From the NCBI GenBank assembly GCA_964020085.1, contig OZ026608.1, forward strand, positions 1,464,881 to 1,528,880: DNA of 64,000 bases, in the 5' to 3' direction. Of this stretch, positions 32,896 through 44,428 are shown piece by piece. A program made the position numbers and the translations under genes. The notes beneath the pieces were generated by a model, which was not told where the DNA came from, made no database searches, and worked only from the letters and a program-made list of their open reading frames with translations. The DNA comes from Micromussa lordhowensis (taxonomy: Eukaryota > Cnidaria > Anthozoa > Scleractinia > Lobophylliidae). Every line of letters starts with the position of its first letter. The stretch's first letter is position 1.

Positions 32896-34096
32896 TCCAG
32901 ACATGTATGGAAGATGCTCATGTCATGAAGTTGATGTTCACCAAAGAAAAGAAATTCAAATTAAGGGTGAATGGACAGTGATAAGCCATATTTAAAGGTT
33001 AACAGATTACTGTTGTTTATATGTCAAATTGAGAGTGATCTGTCATTTTATGTCAACTAAAGAGTGAACTGTTTTAAAATTTCACTAAGGAGTTGTTTGC
33101 TCCTGTCTTGTTTGCTCTTCAATTATTTTTCTATTTATACTGCAATGTTAAATAAGCTGATGTTGTTATCACAATGAGGGCTACAAAGAAGAATAACTTT
33201 AAAATCAAAATGACTGTGTTGTCATAAATATTTACATGTGTCAATGTTGCTGGACTAAAGCAGTGGATTGGTATAGCTGATGGGGTGTAGAGAAGCTATC
33301 TTTGTCCATTAATGTAGTACTGATTCTCCTGGTTTGTTCCTATTTTTTGAGTTTCCTATTTTTCTCAATAACTATTTTGCAGGACACCCTGCATTTGCAA
33401 AGATTGGTTTCCTTAAAAATTAGTTTATTCCCTCATTGCCAGTACTTGCACTTAGGAACTACTACAAGAGACACAAAGTGTGACATAATGATCACCTTAG
33501 GGCTATCAAATTCAGTGGTCATTGAATGTAACCCAAACACGGAAAATATTTTTTATGCTTCACATGTTAGTACAGTCAGGGGAGAAAGGAAATAAGATGA
33601 AATTTTAGACCCAATAACGTCACTGAGCTGAAATAAGAAAAGCTAAATATGCCTCTTACTATGGGAACTTGGAAGACATCTTGGACTGCTTTTTGTATTT
33701 TGCCAAAGAAATTAGTTAGAGTAACACTACAATGCTTTAGCTGGACCCCTCACCAAGTATGTCTGATGCACTATACCCCAGACACAACAGGCAAAGAATT
33801 ATATAGTTGATGAACTGGTAAATGGTACATTGAGTCACAGCGTTCTGTTTGTGACTGTGGCATTTGAAATTTGATTGTAATGACATCTGTGGAATAGTTC
33901 ACACTGGGCTACCAATACATAATGGAGGAACACTGGAGAGAAGTTGGGCAAATAGGAAAGGATGGACTACCAGCAAGGGAGACATTTAATGTAACTTGTC
34001 TATGACATATCAAAAGCCTGCAAAAATATGACTGACCTAATGAGAACCTATATCCAATCCAAGGAATGCAAACCAAAACATATTGGATAAATAAAG
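32896..34096. other. Intergenic DNA, nothing recognised
   Basis: No domain-bearing frame or splice-flanked exon was identified. Confidence 0.4.
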
Positions 34097-34227
34097 AAGC
34101 CTAAGCCGTATATTACACTGTGATAAAACATGAAGGGCATTTGAGAACACAAGGGAAATGCAGAAAACATGAGCCGCAAGCTAGTGTTTTCTACATTTCT
34201 TGAGAGATTAATACACGGTTTAGGCTT
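34097..34227. mobile_element. Short TIR element (AAGCCTAAGCCGT ends)
   Basis: AAGCCTAAGCCGTATATTA at the left pairs with TAATACACGGTTTAGGCTT at the right, with two mismatches. The 131-bp span contains no gene. Target duplication unclear. Confidence 0.55.
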
Positions 34228-35406
34228 CATTTACTTTATGATACAAAAGGTAACAAAGTGAAAAACAATGAAACACACTGGGTTTTTTACCAATCTGAGC
34301 CACGCAGGGTCCTTTCTATATTATAAATACAAGTTACCAAGGGACAGAAATTTGCAATTCACTAGGTGCGGGTATTGAGGAATGACTCTGGCTTCCTTGA
34401 AATTGTGAAATTCCTTGGAATCTACCCGCCATCTCCCCCTGCCTAAAAGCAGATGACAATGTCAGGGGTAACAAGCGATTTCCCTCCACCACAGTTGAGT
34501 ACTTTTTTTAAAGAAAGGGTTTTAGAAATCAAGATATCATTTTTGGGAAGGGACAGAGGCTAATATAATATAAAACCTTTTTTTTCTAATTGAAAAACAG
34601 ACAAGATCAGAGGGTACAAAAAAGACTCATTAAGGAAATGGCCGTAACAGCCACATCAAATTTCTGACCCTGGGGCAGCACCCAAGTGTCAAAATCCCTA
34701 CCCAGAAAGCCTACTGAGTCAATGATTGAGTGAAAAAATCCCAGTCCTTTTATGGAATTTCTCTATTTTTAGGTAGTTCATAGCTCTCAAATAGCTCTAT
34801 TTTTAGGTAGTTCATTTCTCTAGTTTTTAGGTAGTCCATTTTGTATTCTATTTTAATAGGTAGTTAATTTAGAACAATCCATTTACGTGGTCCATTTTGG
34901 TAGTCCATGAACTGGGTTCAGCCAAGCATATCAACCCCCAGTGGCATTTCATAATCTGGATTTCACGCCTCGCTGTGGATTTGCGTTCGATTCCTTTGTG
35001 TTACCCGCTTTGATTCTGAACACTGAACCAAATTTGGCAAATTCAGCTAAAAAGAAAACTATCAATGATCTGCACATATATATATTATCTATAATTTTAG
35101 CATTTTAAACCAAGTTTGTTAGTCTTTGTCAATCAACTGCCGGTTTTGTTTCCGAATGCAACCAGTATATAACTTACAATTCTTTCTGTAATTTTACTTT
35201 AAACCTTTGGTACTACAATCGAAACTCTCTAGTACGGACAATAAAGGGAAATGAGAAAGTTTCACTATTTGACGAGGCGTCCGAAAGAAGAGGTTCGACT
35301 GGACGACGTACCATGTATTCAAATGCTAATTCACCGAAAAAAAATCCTTGTTGTAACTAAATATACTCTTGGGAATTAACCTGCAGCATACGCGAAGCAT
35401 TCGACA
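34228..35406. other. Intergenic DNA with short local repeats
   Basis: A motif TTTTTAGGTAGTTCAT recurs about four times at 34765-34875, forming a degenerate tandem repeat. Nothing else was recognised. The right end should contain the 3' UTR of the minus-strand LicD gene. Confidence 0.45.
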
Positions 35407-36300
35407 TTAGGATTTCAGTTTCTCGCAACCATGAAACACGTCTGGGATTTCATCTGGACTTCTATCCTTTGGAAATTGAAACCAATCTTTCCCATACATC
35501 GACACTAATTCATCTTTCCAGTCGTTCTGAACAGGAAGTGTGAATCCCTCAAACGGCAGTCGCTTCAAAGGATAAACTGAGCTGCCTACATTAGGCAGCA
35601 CAAAAATATCTACCATTAAACCATCGTGCCACTTACATCCATGAGCCATGCAGTATTTATAACAGCTGTTTCTGTCCCTTAGTCTTGGGTTCCATGTTGC
35701 TTGGTAGATACCAACAATTTCATGCTTGCGAAAACCCGATGGATTGTCTGGATGTAGCGCGGGATCACTTATACTATTTTGAAAGAAAATATCTGCTGGC
35801 AATTCTTTCGCTGCAACTTGAAAAAAATTGACATAGTCGTCTAAAGGAATTTCAATATCGGCATCTACATCCCAGGGAACAAATCCATGGTGTCTTGCAG
35901 CACCGAGTAACGTTCCCCGCGCTATCCAGTAGTAGATTTCATGCTTCTGAGCGAGAAGGTCAAAGACACAAAGCATTCGAGTCAACGCGAGCTGTGCTTG
36001 GCGATTACGAAACTTGGAGTAGTTACGAATATCAGGGCATTGAAGTGTGCTGTTGATGAAGTCGCATCTTCCTCCAAGTTCTGTGTATAGCTTGGGACAC
36101 ATTTCACCCCAACTGAATGAAATATCCCTGCAGTGTTTTCCCGTACGATTAGCATAATAGGGACTATCGACGACCATGGATTTGCGTTTCATTGCTGGTC
36201 TCAGAAGTGATATGGAATCCATTTGGAAGACGAGAGCCAACAGCAAACATATCGCTGCTAAGATTAGACAGACCAGCAAGAAAGCAAGAGCTCTGTTCAT
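35407..36300 (-). CDS. LicD/fukutin-family type II membrane protein
   Basis: A 297-residue single-exon protein. Residues 4-26 are a hydrophobic signal-anchor typical of Golgi type II enzymes. Possible N-glycosylation sites are NRT (51), NST (83) and NYS (93). The core motif, residues 129-151, runs GTLLGAARHHGFVPWDVDAD then IEI; its D144/D146 acidic pair matches the metal-binding nucleotidyltransferase motif of the LicD family (LicD, fukutin, FKRP). A second conserved segment HDGLMVDIFVL follows at 225-235. Family members transfer phosphorylated groups (phosphocholine in bacteria, ribitol-phosphate in animals) to glycans. By analogy this protein modifies a glycan in the Golgi lumen; its actual donor and acceptor are unknown. 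Many cysteines fit a luminal domain. Several such genes exist in marine invertebrates, so no vertebrate symbol is assigned. Confidence 0.85.
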   Translation of the reverse strand: MNRALAFLLVCLILAAICLLLALVFQMDSISLLRPAMKRKSMVVDSPYYANRTGKHCRDISFSWGEMCPKLYTELGGRCDFINSTLQCPDIRNYSKFRNRQAQLALTRMLCVFDLLAQKHEIYYWIARGTLLGAARHHGFVPWDVDADIEIPLDDYVNFFQVAAKELPADIFFQNSISDPALHPDNPSGFRKHEIVGIYQATWNPRLRDRNSCYKYCMAHGCKWHDGLMVDIFVLPNVGSSVYPLKRLPFEGFTLPVQNDWKDELVSMYGKDWFQFPKDRSPDEIPDVFHGCEKLKS

Positions 36301-39275
36301 TTCAAAATCTTTGATTATGTCCTACGTCTTCCTTTGTTTACTCGCTGCATGTCTTAACTTGCAGATGCAGACAATTTCTGATTATGTGTACATTTAAAAC
36401 TCACCGTGAGACAGGCTCACCTTTGAGTCGCGCGCAAAGCGGAGAACAAAGCGATCCGGCGGGAAGGAGGCTGGTGAAGAGGCGCCAAGAAAAGTGACTT
36501 TTATCTGTGCTCCAGTGTCACGCAATTTTGCGACATCCTCTACGCTTCAACGTGTGTGTTTTCGAATGGAATATTCTTACTCAGCCGATTGTCAATTGCC
36601 TTTGCCTGGATCAGTCATCTGACCGGAAAAAATGTCTTATAATCGCGACGTGCATTTTTAATGAGTACGTACCGAATTCAAAGAGAAACTGAAGCGAACG
36701 CCGTAGGCACAAGGCGCGAAGCGTGCTTGGGGGCGAGTGCTTCCCACAGGGAAATTGAATTTTTTAGTGGTTCGGAAATGGCATTTTTATAAATTACAAT
36801 AAGAAATAAACAGGTACGCTGTTTATATGACAACCTTTGGTGTGGATAATTGATAGTGGATTTAATAGACTTTATAAGAGAGACTCCAGACCAGCCGATT
36901 TATTTATTAAAGAAGCTTTTCGCCAATAAATGAATACATAAATAACCATTTTTTTCTGGATTTCTGTAGGTACGACGCAAGTGCGTACATGTGAATATGG
37001 TTGCTACGCCCTTGTTAAATATTGAGAGCATAAAAACGCGAATGAAGACAACTTAGAATGAATATTTGATAATAAAACTGGCAGTGATTCAGATCACCGA
37101 AAAAGAATGCTAAACAAAGGACAAAATGTCATTATTCAGCGTTGAGCCATCTGCTTCAGTCACGCAAACTGTGCGAAAACGTGACAAAAGTGTGTGTTTT
37201 TAAAACACAACTGCCTTGAACTGCCTTGGTGATTCACTTAGCACGGTGTTGCGGAACTACCGGCTCTGTGAGCAGATTTATGTTTTTGAGCAAAAAAAGG
37301 CTGTTATGACGTAGGACCTAGGACACTGGGAAAGAGGCTGGTATGTGTGCTCTTCTCGATTGAATTTTTTCAAATCCAAAGATGGCGGTCACTTCCATCG
37401 AGGTACGGGTCAGGTACTTTATCTTCGTTAATACATTCACTATAGTGAAAGTCAGTTTTGAAGATTTAGTGGTACGCGGCGAAGGTAACATCTCCTAGTT
37501 GGTGAATTTCTATCTTTATTTTCTTCAACGTGTTAATATTCCAAGAAGTGAACCAACGAAGGACTGAAAAACAAAATTGAGAAAATGAAATTATCTAAAT
37601 TTTTAACTTCTGTTTTCCAGTTCCATCCTTTCAAAACTCTCTGCATTTTGACGTGAGGGAAAGGAGAAGGCCGAGAAAGTAAACACGTTTAATATTTCGC
37701 AGGAAAATTTCAATATTTGTTCCAAGCCTTGGTAGCCTGTTAACAGGCTCTCTAGACGAGGATGGGATGAAGAGAAAGCGGGAAGAAAGAGGATAGAAGA
37801 GAGAGGAGGGGAGACGCCCTACCCCGGCCCCATTCCCTCTCGGTCACTTCACTCTCTGCCAGTTTCCTCTCGGCCCTTCGAGCCGGAGCCCGTTCACAGG
37901 CTATCGCCCTCGCAGCTGTTAATTGGATAGTCACGCAACGCATCTCGTGAAGAGTACTACTTTATCTGCTTCGGCTCTGCTTTCTTTATAATAGTTGTCT
38001 TTGTTTGAACAACTCTTGCCGGAAAGGAAGTCTAACAGTCGTTATTTCAATATAAATCTGCTAGCGGGAAGGCAAAACAACGAAATTAAATAATTTAACC
38101 TTCAGACTTATTAAGCGAAACAGGAAATTGGCTTTTTTGTAAATTAACAGGCGGGGAAAGAGTGCAGTGTCAACCTGCTGACCTCGATAGCTCGCCAATA
38201 TGCAAATGCTAAATATGCCTCCTTTGAAAAGGCTTAGTTTTTTAGCATACACTTAGTATGAAGCTGTCCGGTGGGCTCAGCCAAAAAGACTCACTTTTGT
38301 TTGGTCAATTAGTCCGGGCACATTTTAATCTCGCTTAAAAGCAAAGAACAGAAAGGCAACAGCGTGAGATAATGGATTTTCGCGCGGCTTTTAAGGAACG
38401 AGGAGTCTGTATCATTAATATTTTACCAGCCTTTGGCGGCGGCGATTTTTTAATTCGAGCTTGCCATTTTCTTTATTTTGAAAACATTGCAACAATATTT
38501 TTGAAAACATTGTTAAAGCTTACTTAAAAAGGAACATTTTTTCCGTTAAATGTTGCGCTTTATTTGGAAAACTGGAAAAAAATATTTATTTTCTAAGCGA
38601 AGCAATAACTTATGTTTCCAGGTTATGGGAAATAAACCATCGATAAACATGTACGAATTCAGTATAGAGCAGACAAGAAACATCTGTGTTAAAAAATGGA
38701 CAGTTTAAAGGCTTTAGTTTAATTTTCATTTTGTTTCATACTACTGGAGCGTCGCAAAAAACAACTGTTGTAGGGACCGAACGATTCCTTTCGCTTAAAT
38801 AAAGCCAAGTTTAAGTTTCAGCCGAACGCTTACTGATAAATGAGTTCTTGATATACTATATTAGAACACTGTGGCCCTGAGGTAACAGATAACACAGTGT
38901 CGAGGCGAATATCGAGAAGTTAAATGACTCAGCAACAGTTTCAAGTCATCTTTCCAGCGTATCTCATCATTGTTGTATACGAAGGCAGTATTTAAGATTA
39001 CAAATTAAAACCTATTCTTCGCGACTTCGTCAATCGTGTTTTTGACCAACCTGTGTTTCTGCAAACACATGTCATTTAACGTCGTGTCAACTTATAATGT
39101 AAATTTGGTTCTATCATGATAAATCCTCAATAACAATAATCTTCCAAGAAATTTACAATTTTGAATTGCTAACAATTTACTCGCGACAATATCTTGGTAT
39201 CAACTAATTCAACCTCTGCTTCAATATTTTGCTTTTAATATCTAAGACTTTTCGTTTTCTGATTTCATCGAGCGC
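36301..39275. other. Intergenic DNA, promoter side of LicD gene
   Basis: The first 150 bp upstream of the LicD start are GC-richer (CGCGCGCAAAGCGGAGAAC, GATCCGGCGGGAAGGAGG), consistent with a promoter. A purine/pyrimidine-skewed stretch lies at 37740-37870. No further gene was recognised. Confidence 0.4.
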
Positions 39276-40289
39276 TCAACGCTTTTGAACAGAAAATGAT
39301 CGTCGAGGACCCTTATCTTGGATTACTACGCTTCGACTGGCTTTTTGTAAGGGTTTAACTCTTTTATCCCGGCTTGCATTAAAGGAATCTGAAATATTGA
39401 CATTTTTATGATGACAATTTTGAATTTTGACCCTAAAGCGACTTTTTGGTAGCATTCTCGGTCGAAGTCGCTGAGGTGCTTTGTCGTTAGAGCGAGATTT
39501 GAAATTCGCAGATGTTCCAAGTGCATTGGCGTCTATGACAGTGTCTTTGATCGTGAAACTTTTCCTCAAAGGTACATATTGAATTCGAACGATGTGTTTG
39601 TCCATGCCAGCAGTTTCTTTAACGTTTTTGCGATTTAAAGAGGACGAGCTTGCATTTTCTCCACGTCGATGATTTTCTAACTTTGAAATGTCCTTGCCTT
39701 CGATGCGAAGTTTAAGCGAAGAACTCCTATTTGACGCAGCTGATCCAGCTGTATTTCTGTCGGAATTACAGTCCATTTGAAGCGAAGAAGTTCTCCGAGC
39801 TCTTTCCTTGTGGAGAATATCTTCTTTGTCTAAACTGTCCGCTTTCTTCCACTCAGTGCTCAACGAAGTATGAAGACAGGAGACGTACCTTGGTTTTGAC
39901 GGGCTAACCTTTTCATTCTTCGGTGCTTCTTTTGAAGTGTAATTCGCGGTAGAATTTGTAGTAACAGGAATTTTAGTTGATACCTGCTTCGCTGCTGATC
40001 CAGCAATATCTTTATCAATACTCGGCAAAACCACAATCTTGGGAATCTTCTCTTTGGGAATAATAGACAGAGAAGTAACGTATTTTCTTCTTTGAGGCGA
40101 ATGGTTAGCTGTCGGGGACATTATTTTCGGTTGAACTGTCTTTGTGCCTATCGCGCGAGGAACACTCGAACTTAGCGCGTTCCTTGTATACACAGCAGTC
40201 ACAGGCGCATGGTAATTCGTTGGCTTCGCTGAGACATCCCTTCCAATTTTTGTCGTAGTAACATGGTAGTAACCTTTTTGAACACTCAT
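39276..40289 (-). CDS. Basic, serine-rich disordered protein of unknown function
   Basis: A 337-codon uninterrupted frame, long for this AT-rich DNA and so probably real, starting MSVQKGYYHVTTTKIGRDVS and ending RRSFSVQKR. I recognise no domain. The protein is rich in Lys, Arg, Ser and Thr, with no signal peptide or membrane segment and few hydrophobic stretches, so it is likely an intrinsically disordered nuclear or cytoskeletal protein. Short internal echoes occur: DKDIAGSAAKQVS and SDRNTAGSAASNRS; RKYVTSL and PRYVSCL; and SVQK at both ends. It has many RxxS-type sites that could be phosphorylated. There is no coding intron. Upstream and downstream exons cannot be excluded, although the frame has its own start and stop. 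Confidence 0.6.
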   Translation of the reverse strand: MSVQKGYYHVTTTKIGRDVSAKPTNYHAPVTAVYTRNALSSSVPRAIGTKTVQPKIMSPTANHSPQRRKYVTSLSIIPKEKIPKIVVLPSIDKDIAGSAAKQVSTKIPVTTNSTANYTSKEAPKNEKVSPSKPRYVSCLHTSLSTEWKKADSLDKEDILHKERARRTSSLQMDCNSDRNTAGSAASNRSSSLKLRIEGKDISKLENHRRGENASSSSLNRKNVKETAGMDKHIVRIQYVPLRKSFTIKDTVIDANALGTSANFKSRSNDKAPQRLRPRMLPKSRFRVKIQNCHHKNVNISDSFNASRDKRVKPLQKASRSVVIQDKGPRRSFSVQKR

Positions 40290-42399
40290 TTCAGAAGATC
40301 CGAACCAAATATACTATTTTCCTCTGTAAATCTTCCACGCAGTTGACCCGATCATGTTGGGTAAATATGTTACCAGTCTGCTTGGTGCTTAATTGTTGTG
40401 TCAGTGTTGCTTGACAGTTGATAATTTATGTACAGCGGTCGTAAACCTAAACCTGACAGGTTATATTCCGATTCACGGCAGAATCGCTGGCATATTGAAC
40501 ACAACTTTTTTTCTGGCGAAAATTTGACATTTTTCCAAGAAAATACCCACGGCGACAATGTGGTAGAGAGGCACTCGAAGGCGGGTTCTCACACTTACTC
40601 GCTATGCGAAACTCATTACACAAATGAATTTATTTTGGCTTAAAAGAACTGTGTTTTGTTCTTGTCAAAGGAGAAAATATTGGCCCGCCGGAGAAATTTG
40701 CATTTTATTTGAATGGGGCAAACTGAAACTTCTTCCAATTAACAGTAAAACGACAAACGTGTGAGGTGATCCATTTTGAAAATGGTGATAAATGAAATCA
40801 AGTTCATCTCACCATTAAAAGTAATTGCGATGAGATAAATGTTCTAGCTTACGCGCATCGTGTGTATATTAATGCATGTGGTTTCCAAGACAACTACTTC
40901 CTGATACTCTTCAAAGCACGGAATTCGGTGAAAATTTAAAATTTTGATCAGATCAATAATACTAAATTTGTCCATCGTGATCTCGGTTGGGAACGTACTT
41001 TTTTAAAATTCTGTTACAACGCTCGCGATACCAGAGTAGATGCCGAAATTAAAGAGTCTAATAGAACGCTTGTTGTAAGCCCCGTCAAGGGGCTTGGGTA
41101 CTAGCACTAATACTCGGTCCCAATCCATCCGTCTAGTTGTATATGTCCGCGTTTACAAATATAAGACAAACAAATCGACAAAACCAAGAAAATTGGATTA
41201 CAATGTCCTCGTTTTTCAGTTTAAAGTAATAAAATGCTGCTAAGTGGGCGCGTGGAGTGATTAGGGAAAAAATGATTGTCGAAACCGACCGAAATATTAA
41301 AACCGTGGCATGGGCGGGTCCTAATTCCCAGGTGGTTAAAATTTTCTTTCAAATTTTGACCTGCTGTAAATCGGTGCCAAAATTTCCCTAATTATCCAGA
41401 ACAAGTACTACCCGAATTTAAATACAGAAATTTAATATACTACCAAAACGCAAAACAGGATTGGGCGAGAAAAGGCAAAAAATCAGGTTACGCCAAAATG
41501 ACTTTGAAATTGATGGGACTTGAACTATAATTTCCAGAATTACGAAGTTACTGACTGACACTGAAAAATAAAAGATGATATTTTAGTGAACCACTGAGTT
41601 CTTACACAGAAAGGCGACCATGTGAATTCCAATTTCAAACGGTTCTTGAACAAAATACAGTAAAAATTAGATTCCGTGTCTGTGAAAGTGGCGATGTGTT
41701 GTTGAAACTTTACCAGTTAGTTCATCTGTTGATTCAATATTCACTGAACATATCTTGCTAGCTTACACGCGGTGATGCGTTCGTTTGTTTCTCTGTTGTC
41801 CTGTGCTTAGCTCCCCATAACGTAATTCCCTTTCCGCTTTGGTGAGCTAAAAGCAAAACGCTATCACATTACAGTAATCTGAGGTGAAAAACGGCTTGGA
41901 ATATCACGTTCATAACGCAAAATGCGCGAATTAGAATAGTCAAACTGGATTTTAAAAACCCTCCAATTTAATTTTTTTTTCTCCTAAAATTTCTTTTAGT
42001 TTATTGAATTTTTTCCTTTTTAGGTGAAATCCTTTCAGTTTTGTTGGTACTTTTAAAACCATCCGTGCGTGTAAATTGTTTGATTATTTTACGATCAAAG
42101 CAGTTAGGCTTAGCTTTACCAACAACGGAAGTTGGAAACTGGGAAGTTTTTCATCATGAAACATAGGAAAATTGGATACGAAACTGCTACGAGATATGAT
42201 TTGACAGGGCACTGTTTAGACGATTTATTTGAAGTAAATAACTTAAGCGATTTCTTGGAGTAATACTTAGATATTTAAGTAATTATAACCATGAAAAGAG
42301 TTTGACTTTTTAAAAGGAAAAAATGGCGAATCGTGAAGACTGAAGTGCTTTACACTTAGAGCTCATGAGTTTATCGCTCTACTGATCCATGACCTCAAC
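40290..42399. other. Intergenic DNA between divergent genes
   Basis: This separates the minus-strand orphan gene from the plus-strand otopetrin gene. No domain-bearing frame was recognised. It should hold the promoters of both. Confidence 0.4.
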
Positions 42400-42577
42400 C
42401 GCGGCTGCTGATTGGCTGCCGAGTGACAATAGAAACCAATCCAACTTTAATGAGCCAGTGGGCCATGAAGTAATGATGATTCCTTATCAATGAGCTCATG
42501 AACTGGCCAATAAGAAAGCCTTGTTGATGAAAAGACCCACAGAATCCACCGGCTGTTTGCTTTAGCGTCATGACGTC
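42400..42577 (+). promoter_or_regulatory. Putative otopetrin promoter: CCAAT boxes and CRE palindrome
   Basis: CTGATTGGCTGCC at about 42408 (an inverted CCAAT box), AAACCAATCC at about 42433 and the perfect cAMP-response-like palindrome ATGACGTCAT at 42570-42579 lie just upstream. The palindrome overlaps the proposed start codon at 42578-42580. There is no clear TATA box. Function is inferred from motif type and position only. Confidence 0.35.
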
Positions 42578-44428
42578 ATGAAGGAAGAAACAAACGGCCG
42601 TTTGGCTCCTTGCTTCGATGTTCAACAACCTTTAAAACAACTAAACACCATGCGGTGCGAGAAGGAAACTTACCCACTGTACGAGAAAAAAGTCGTGGGA
42701 AACATCCAGCCAAAAGAAGAACCAAAAGATGAAGAAAAACGCAAGTTTCTTCGAGTTATCGTCACTTCTCTCATGTACGTCCTTGAACCGATTCTGCCAG
42801 ACGACGGAGTCAAAGGAGACGGGAAAATCGCCAGTTTATTATACCTGATTTGTCTGACAACAGCAGGGGTGGTGTTTAATCTTTCCAAATGGCTCCAGGA
42901 TGACTCCAAAGCTGACTCAGGCGTCACAGCCGATCACATCGATGGATTCCTTATCACTTGTATTTGCCCAGCACTTCTGTGGATCTGCTACATCTTCTGT
43001 AAACAAAGCGATCGTAAGACCGTGGATTTTATCACTCCTTCGCCTCACTCTCATAGACCTCTCATGGCTGGCGCTTATGTTTTCGGCGCAGGAAGCTGTG
43101 TTATGGATCTTCTTCATATTACTTTTTACATTGAATGCTCTTCGAACTTATCCAGCCTATTTTTCTCGATTTTCAAGGCTGTCTTCATCTTTGCGCAAAT
43201 TCTATTTTTACGCAAATTTGCCACGGCCACCCTCCACAAATCACCAAGCATTCGACTTGTACTTTTCCACATACTTGGCACAAACGTGTGCCTGTGGTTT
43301 CGCGCGCTTTTTAGCCATTCAAAAAGCATCTTTAGTACGCGTAAAACACTCGAAGATTTAAGCACACGCGAAGAGAACGCTTGCTTTGCAAATCACTACT
43401 CCATGAAAAAGATTTGGGAGGCGTCCGAACCTTATTTATATCCGTTTACTATGGAATATTCGCTAATTGCGGGTGGCATCTTGTACACCATGTGGAGCGG
43501 GATGCGGGATCTTGATCCCGACCCGCAAGATATTTATATCTATGACGAGCTCTCGGATTTTAATACGACTTCGGATAATCTTAGCGAACGATTCGAGAAA
43601 TGTGAGCACGATCACGGGTATGGCACGTGCGAGGCTGCTACTCCATCTAGGGATTCTGTATCCAGCGGAAGATTTTCCAGCCGTTTTTCGCTAAACAGAG
43701 CCATGTCAAATTCATCGATATGTCAATCATGTGTCGAAAACCAAGATACACTTCGCTTACACGCCATCCCTAGCTCGGACCCAGGCCTTTTGATAGGCCT
43801 TCTGTTTTCGATCGTTCTGCTTCTCGCGGTTGGGTTACTATGGGTTGACCGCGACTCAATAAACGCACTGAAATTTTATTATCTTTATCAAATTGTTTTG
43901 CTCGTGTTTATGTGTGTTGCCTGCTGGGTTGTGTTGCGTTGTTTGATGAATCAAAAATTCACCTGGTATCCCTTCGGAGCGGATGACACCTTGTTAATCG
44001 TATCTTTCACTGGAATGTTTCTTTACGCTGGTTTATGCCTCACCGCCGCCATCGCCGAAATCAGGAATCACCATTACGCTTCAGACTTCTCTCTCGCAAA
44101 ATCAACACTGATTCTTTTTCAAGCCATGCTGCAAGCCACGGCTCTCATCAAAGCACTTCGCTTCAGACCGCTCAAGGAACTGGGAGCGAATATCGTCCGA
44201 CAAGGAACGCTGTTTCTGCTGACCACGAACGTAGCACTGTGGGCGCAGGATTCGTTCTTCGAAATGCGCAACTTTGCGACCACGCCAATTCAGACGGTAT
44301 TTTACGGTGAGACTTCATGGAGAGCAATAACTACTTTAGCTTATCCTTTATGCATTTTCTTCCGTTTTCATTCTGCAGCTTGCCTGTTTGAGGTTTGGTC
44401 TTGCTTTAGAGTAAATAACTTAAGCTAG
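42578..44428 (+). CDS. Otopetrin-like proton channel
   Basis: A 616-residue single-exon membrane protein. The two-halved otopetrin layout is visible. Residues 1-80 are a hydrophilic N-terminus, and the first hydrophobic helices start at about 88. LVLFHILGTNVCLWFRALF falls at about 227-245 and PFTMEYSLIAGGILYTMW at about 289-306; both match conserved otopetrin N-domain segments. A hydrophilic acidic/serine loop spans about 307-405. The C-domain begins at about 407 (LLIGLLFSIVLLLAVGLLW) and ends with FYGETSWRAITTLAYPLCIF and RFHSAACLFEVWS, the usual otopetrin terminus. Otopetrins are dimeric proton-selective channels of the plasma membrane, opened by acid; in animals they serve acid sensing and pH control near biominerals. 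A role in calcification is a reasonable inference for a coral, but the sequence does not show it. The start is the first Met, 20 bp beyond a promoter-like region; an internal Met25 is possible. Confidence 0.92.
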   Translation: MKEETNGRLAPCFDVQQPLKQLNTMRCEKETYPLYEKKVVGNIQPKEEPKDEEKRKFLRVIVTSLMYVLEPILPDDGVKGDGKIASLLYLICLTTAGVVFNLSKWLQDDSKADSGVTADHIDGFLITCICPALLWICYIFCKQSDRKTVDFITPSPHSHRPLMAGAYVFGAGSCVMDLLHITFYIECSSNLSSLFFSIFKAVFIFAQILFLRKFATATLHKSPSIRLVLFHILGTNVCLWFRALFSHSKSIFSTRKTLEDLSTREENACFANHYSMKKIWEASEPYLYPFTMEYSLIAGGILYTMWSGMRDLDPDPQDIYIYDELSDFNTTSDNLSERFEKCEHDHGYGTCEAATPSRDSVSSGRFSSRFSLNRAMSNSSICQSCVENQDTLRLHAIPSSDPGLLIGLLFSIVLLLAVGLLWVDRDSINALKFYYLYQIVLLVFMCVACWVVLRCLMNQKFTWYPFGADDTLLIVSFTGMFLYAGLCLTAAIAEIRNHHYASDFSLAKSTLILFQAMLQATALIKALRFRPLKELGANIVRQGTLFLLTTNVALWAQDSFFEMRNFATTPIQTVFYGETSWRAITTLAYPLCIFFRFHSAACLFEVWSCFRVNNLS

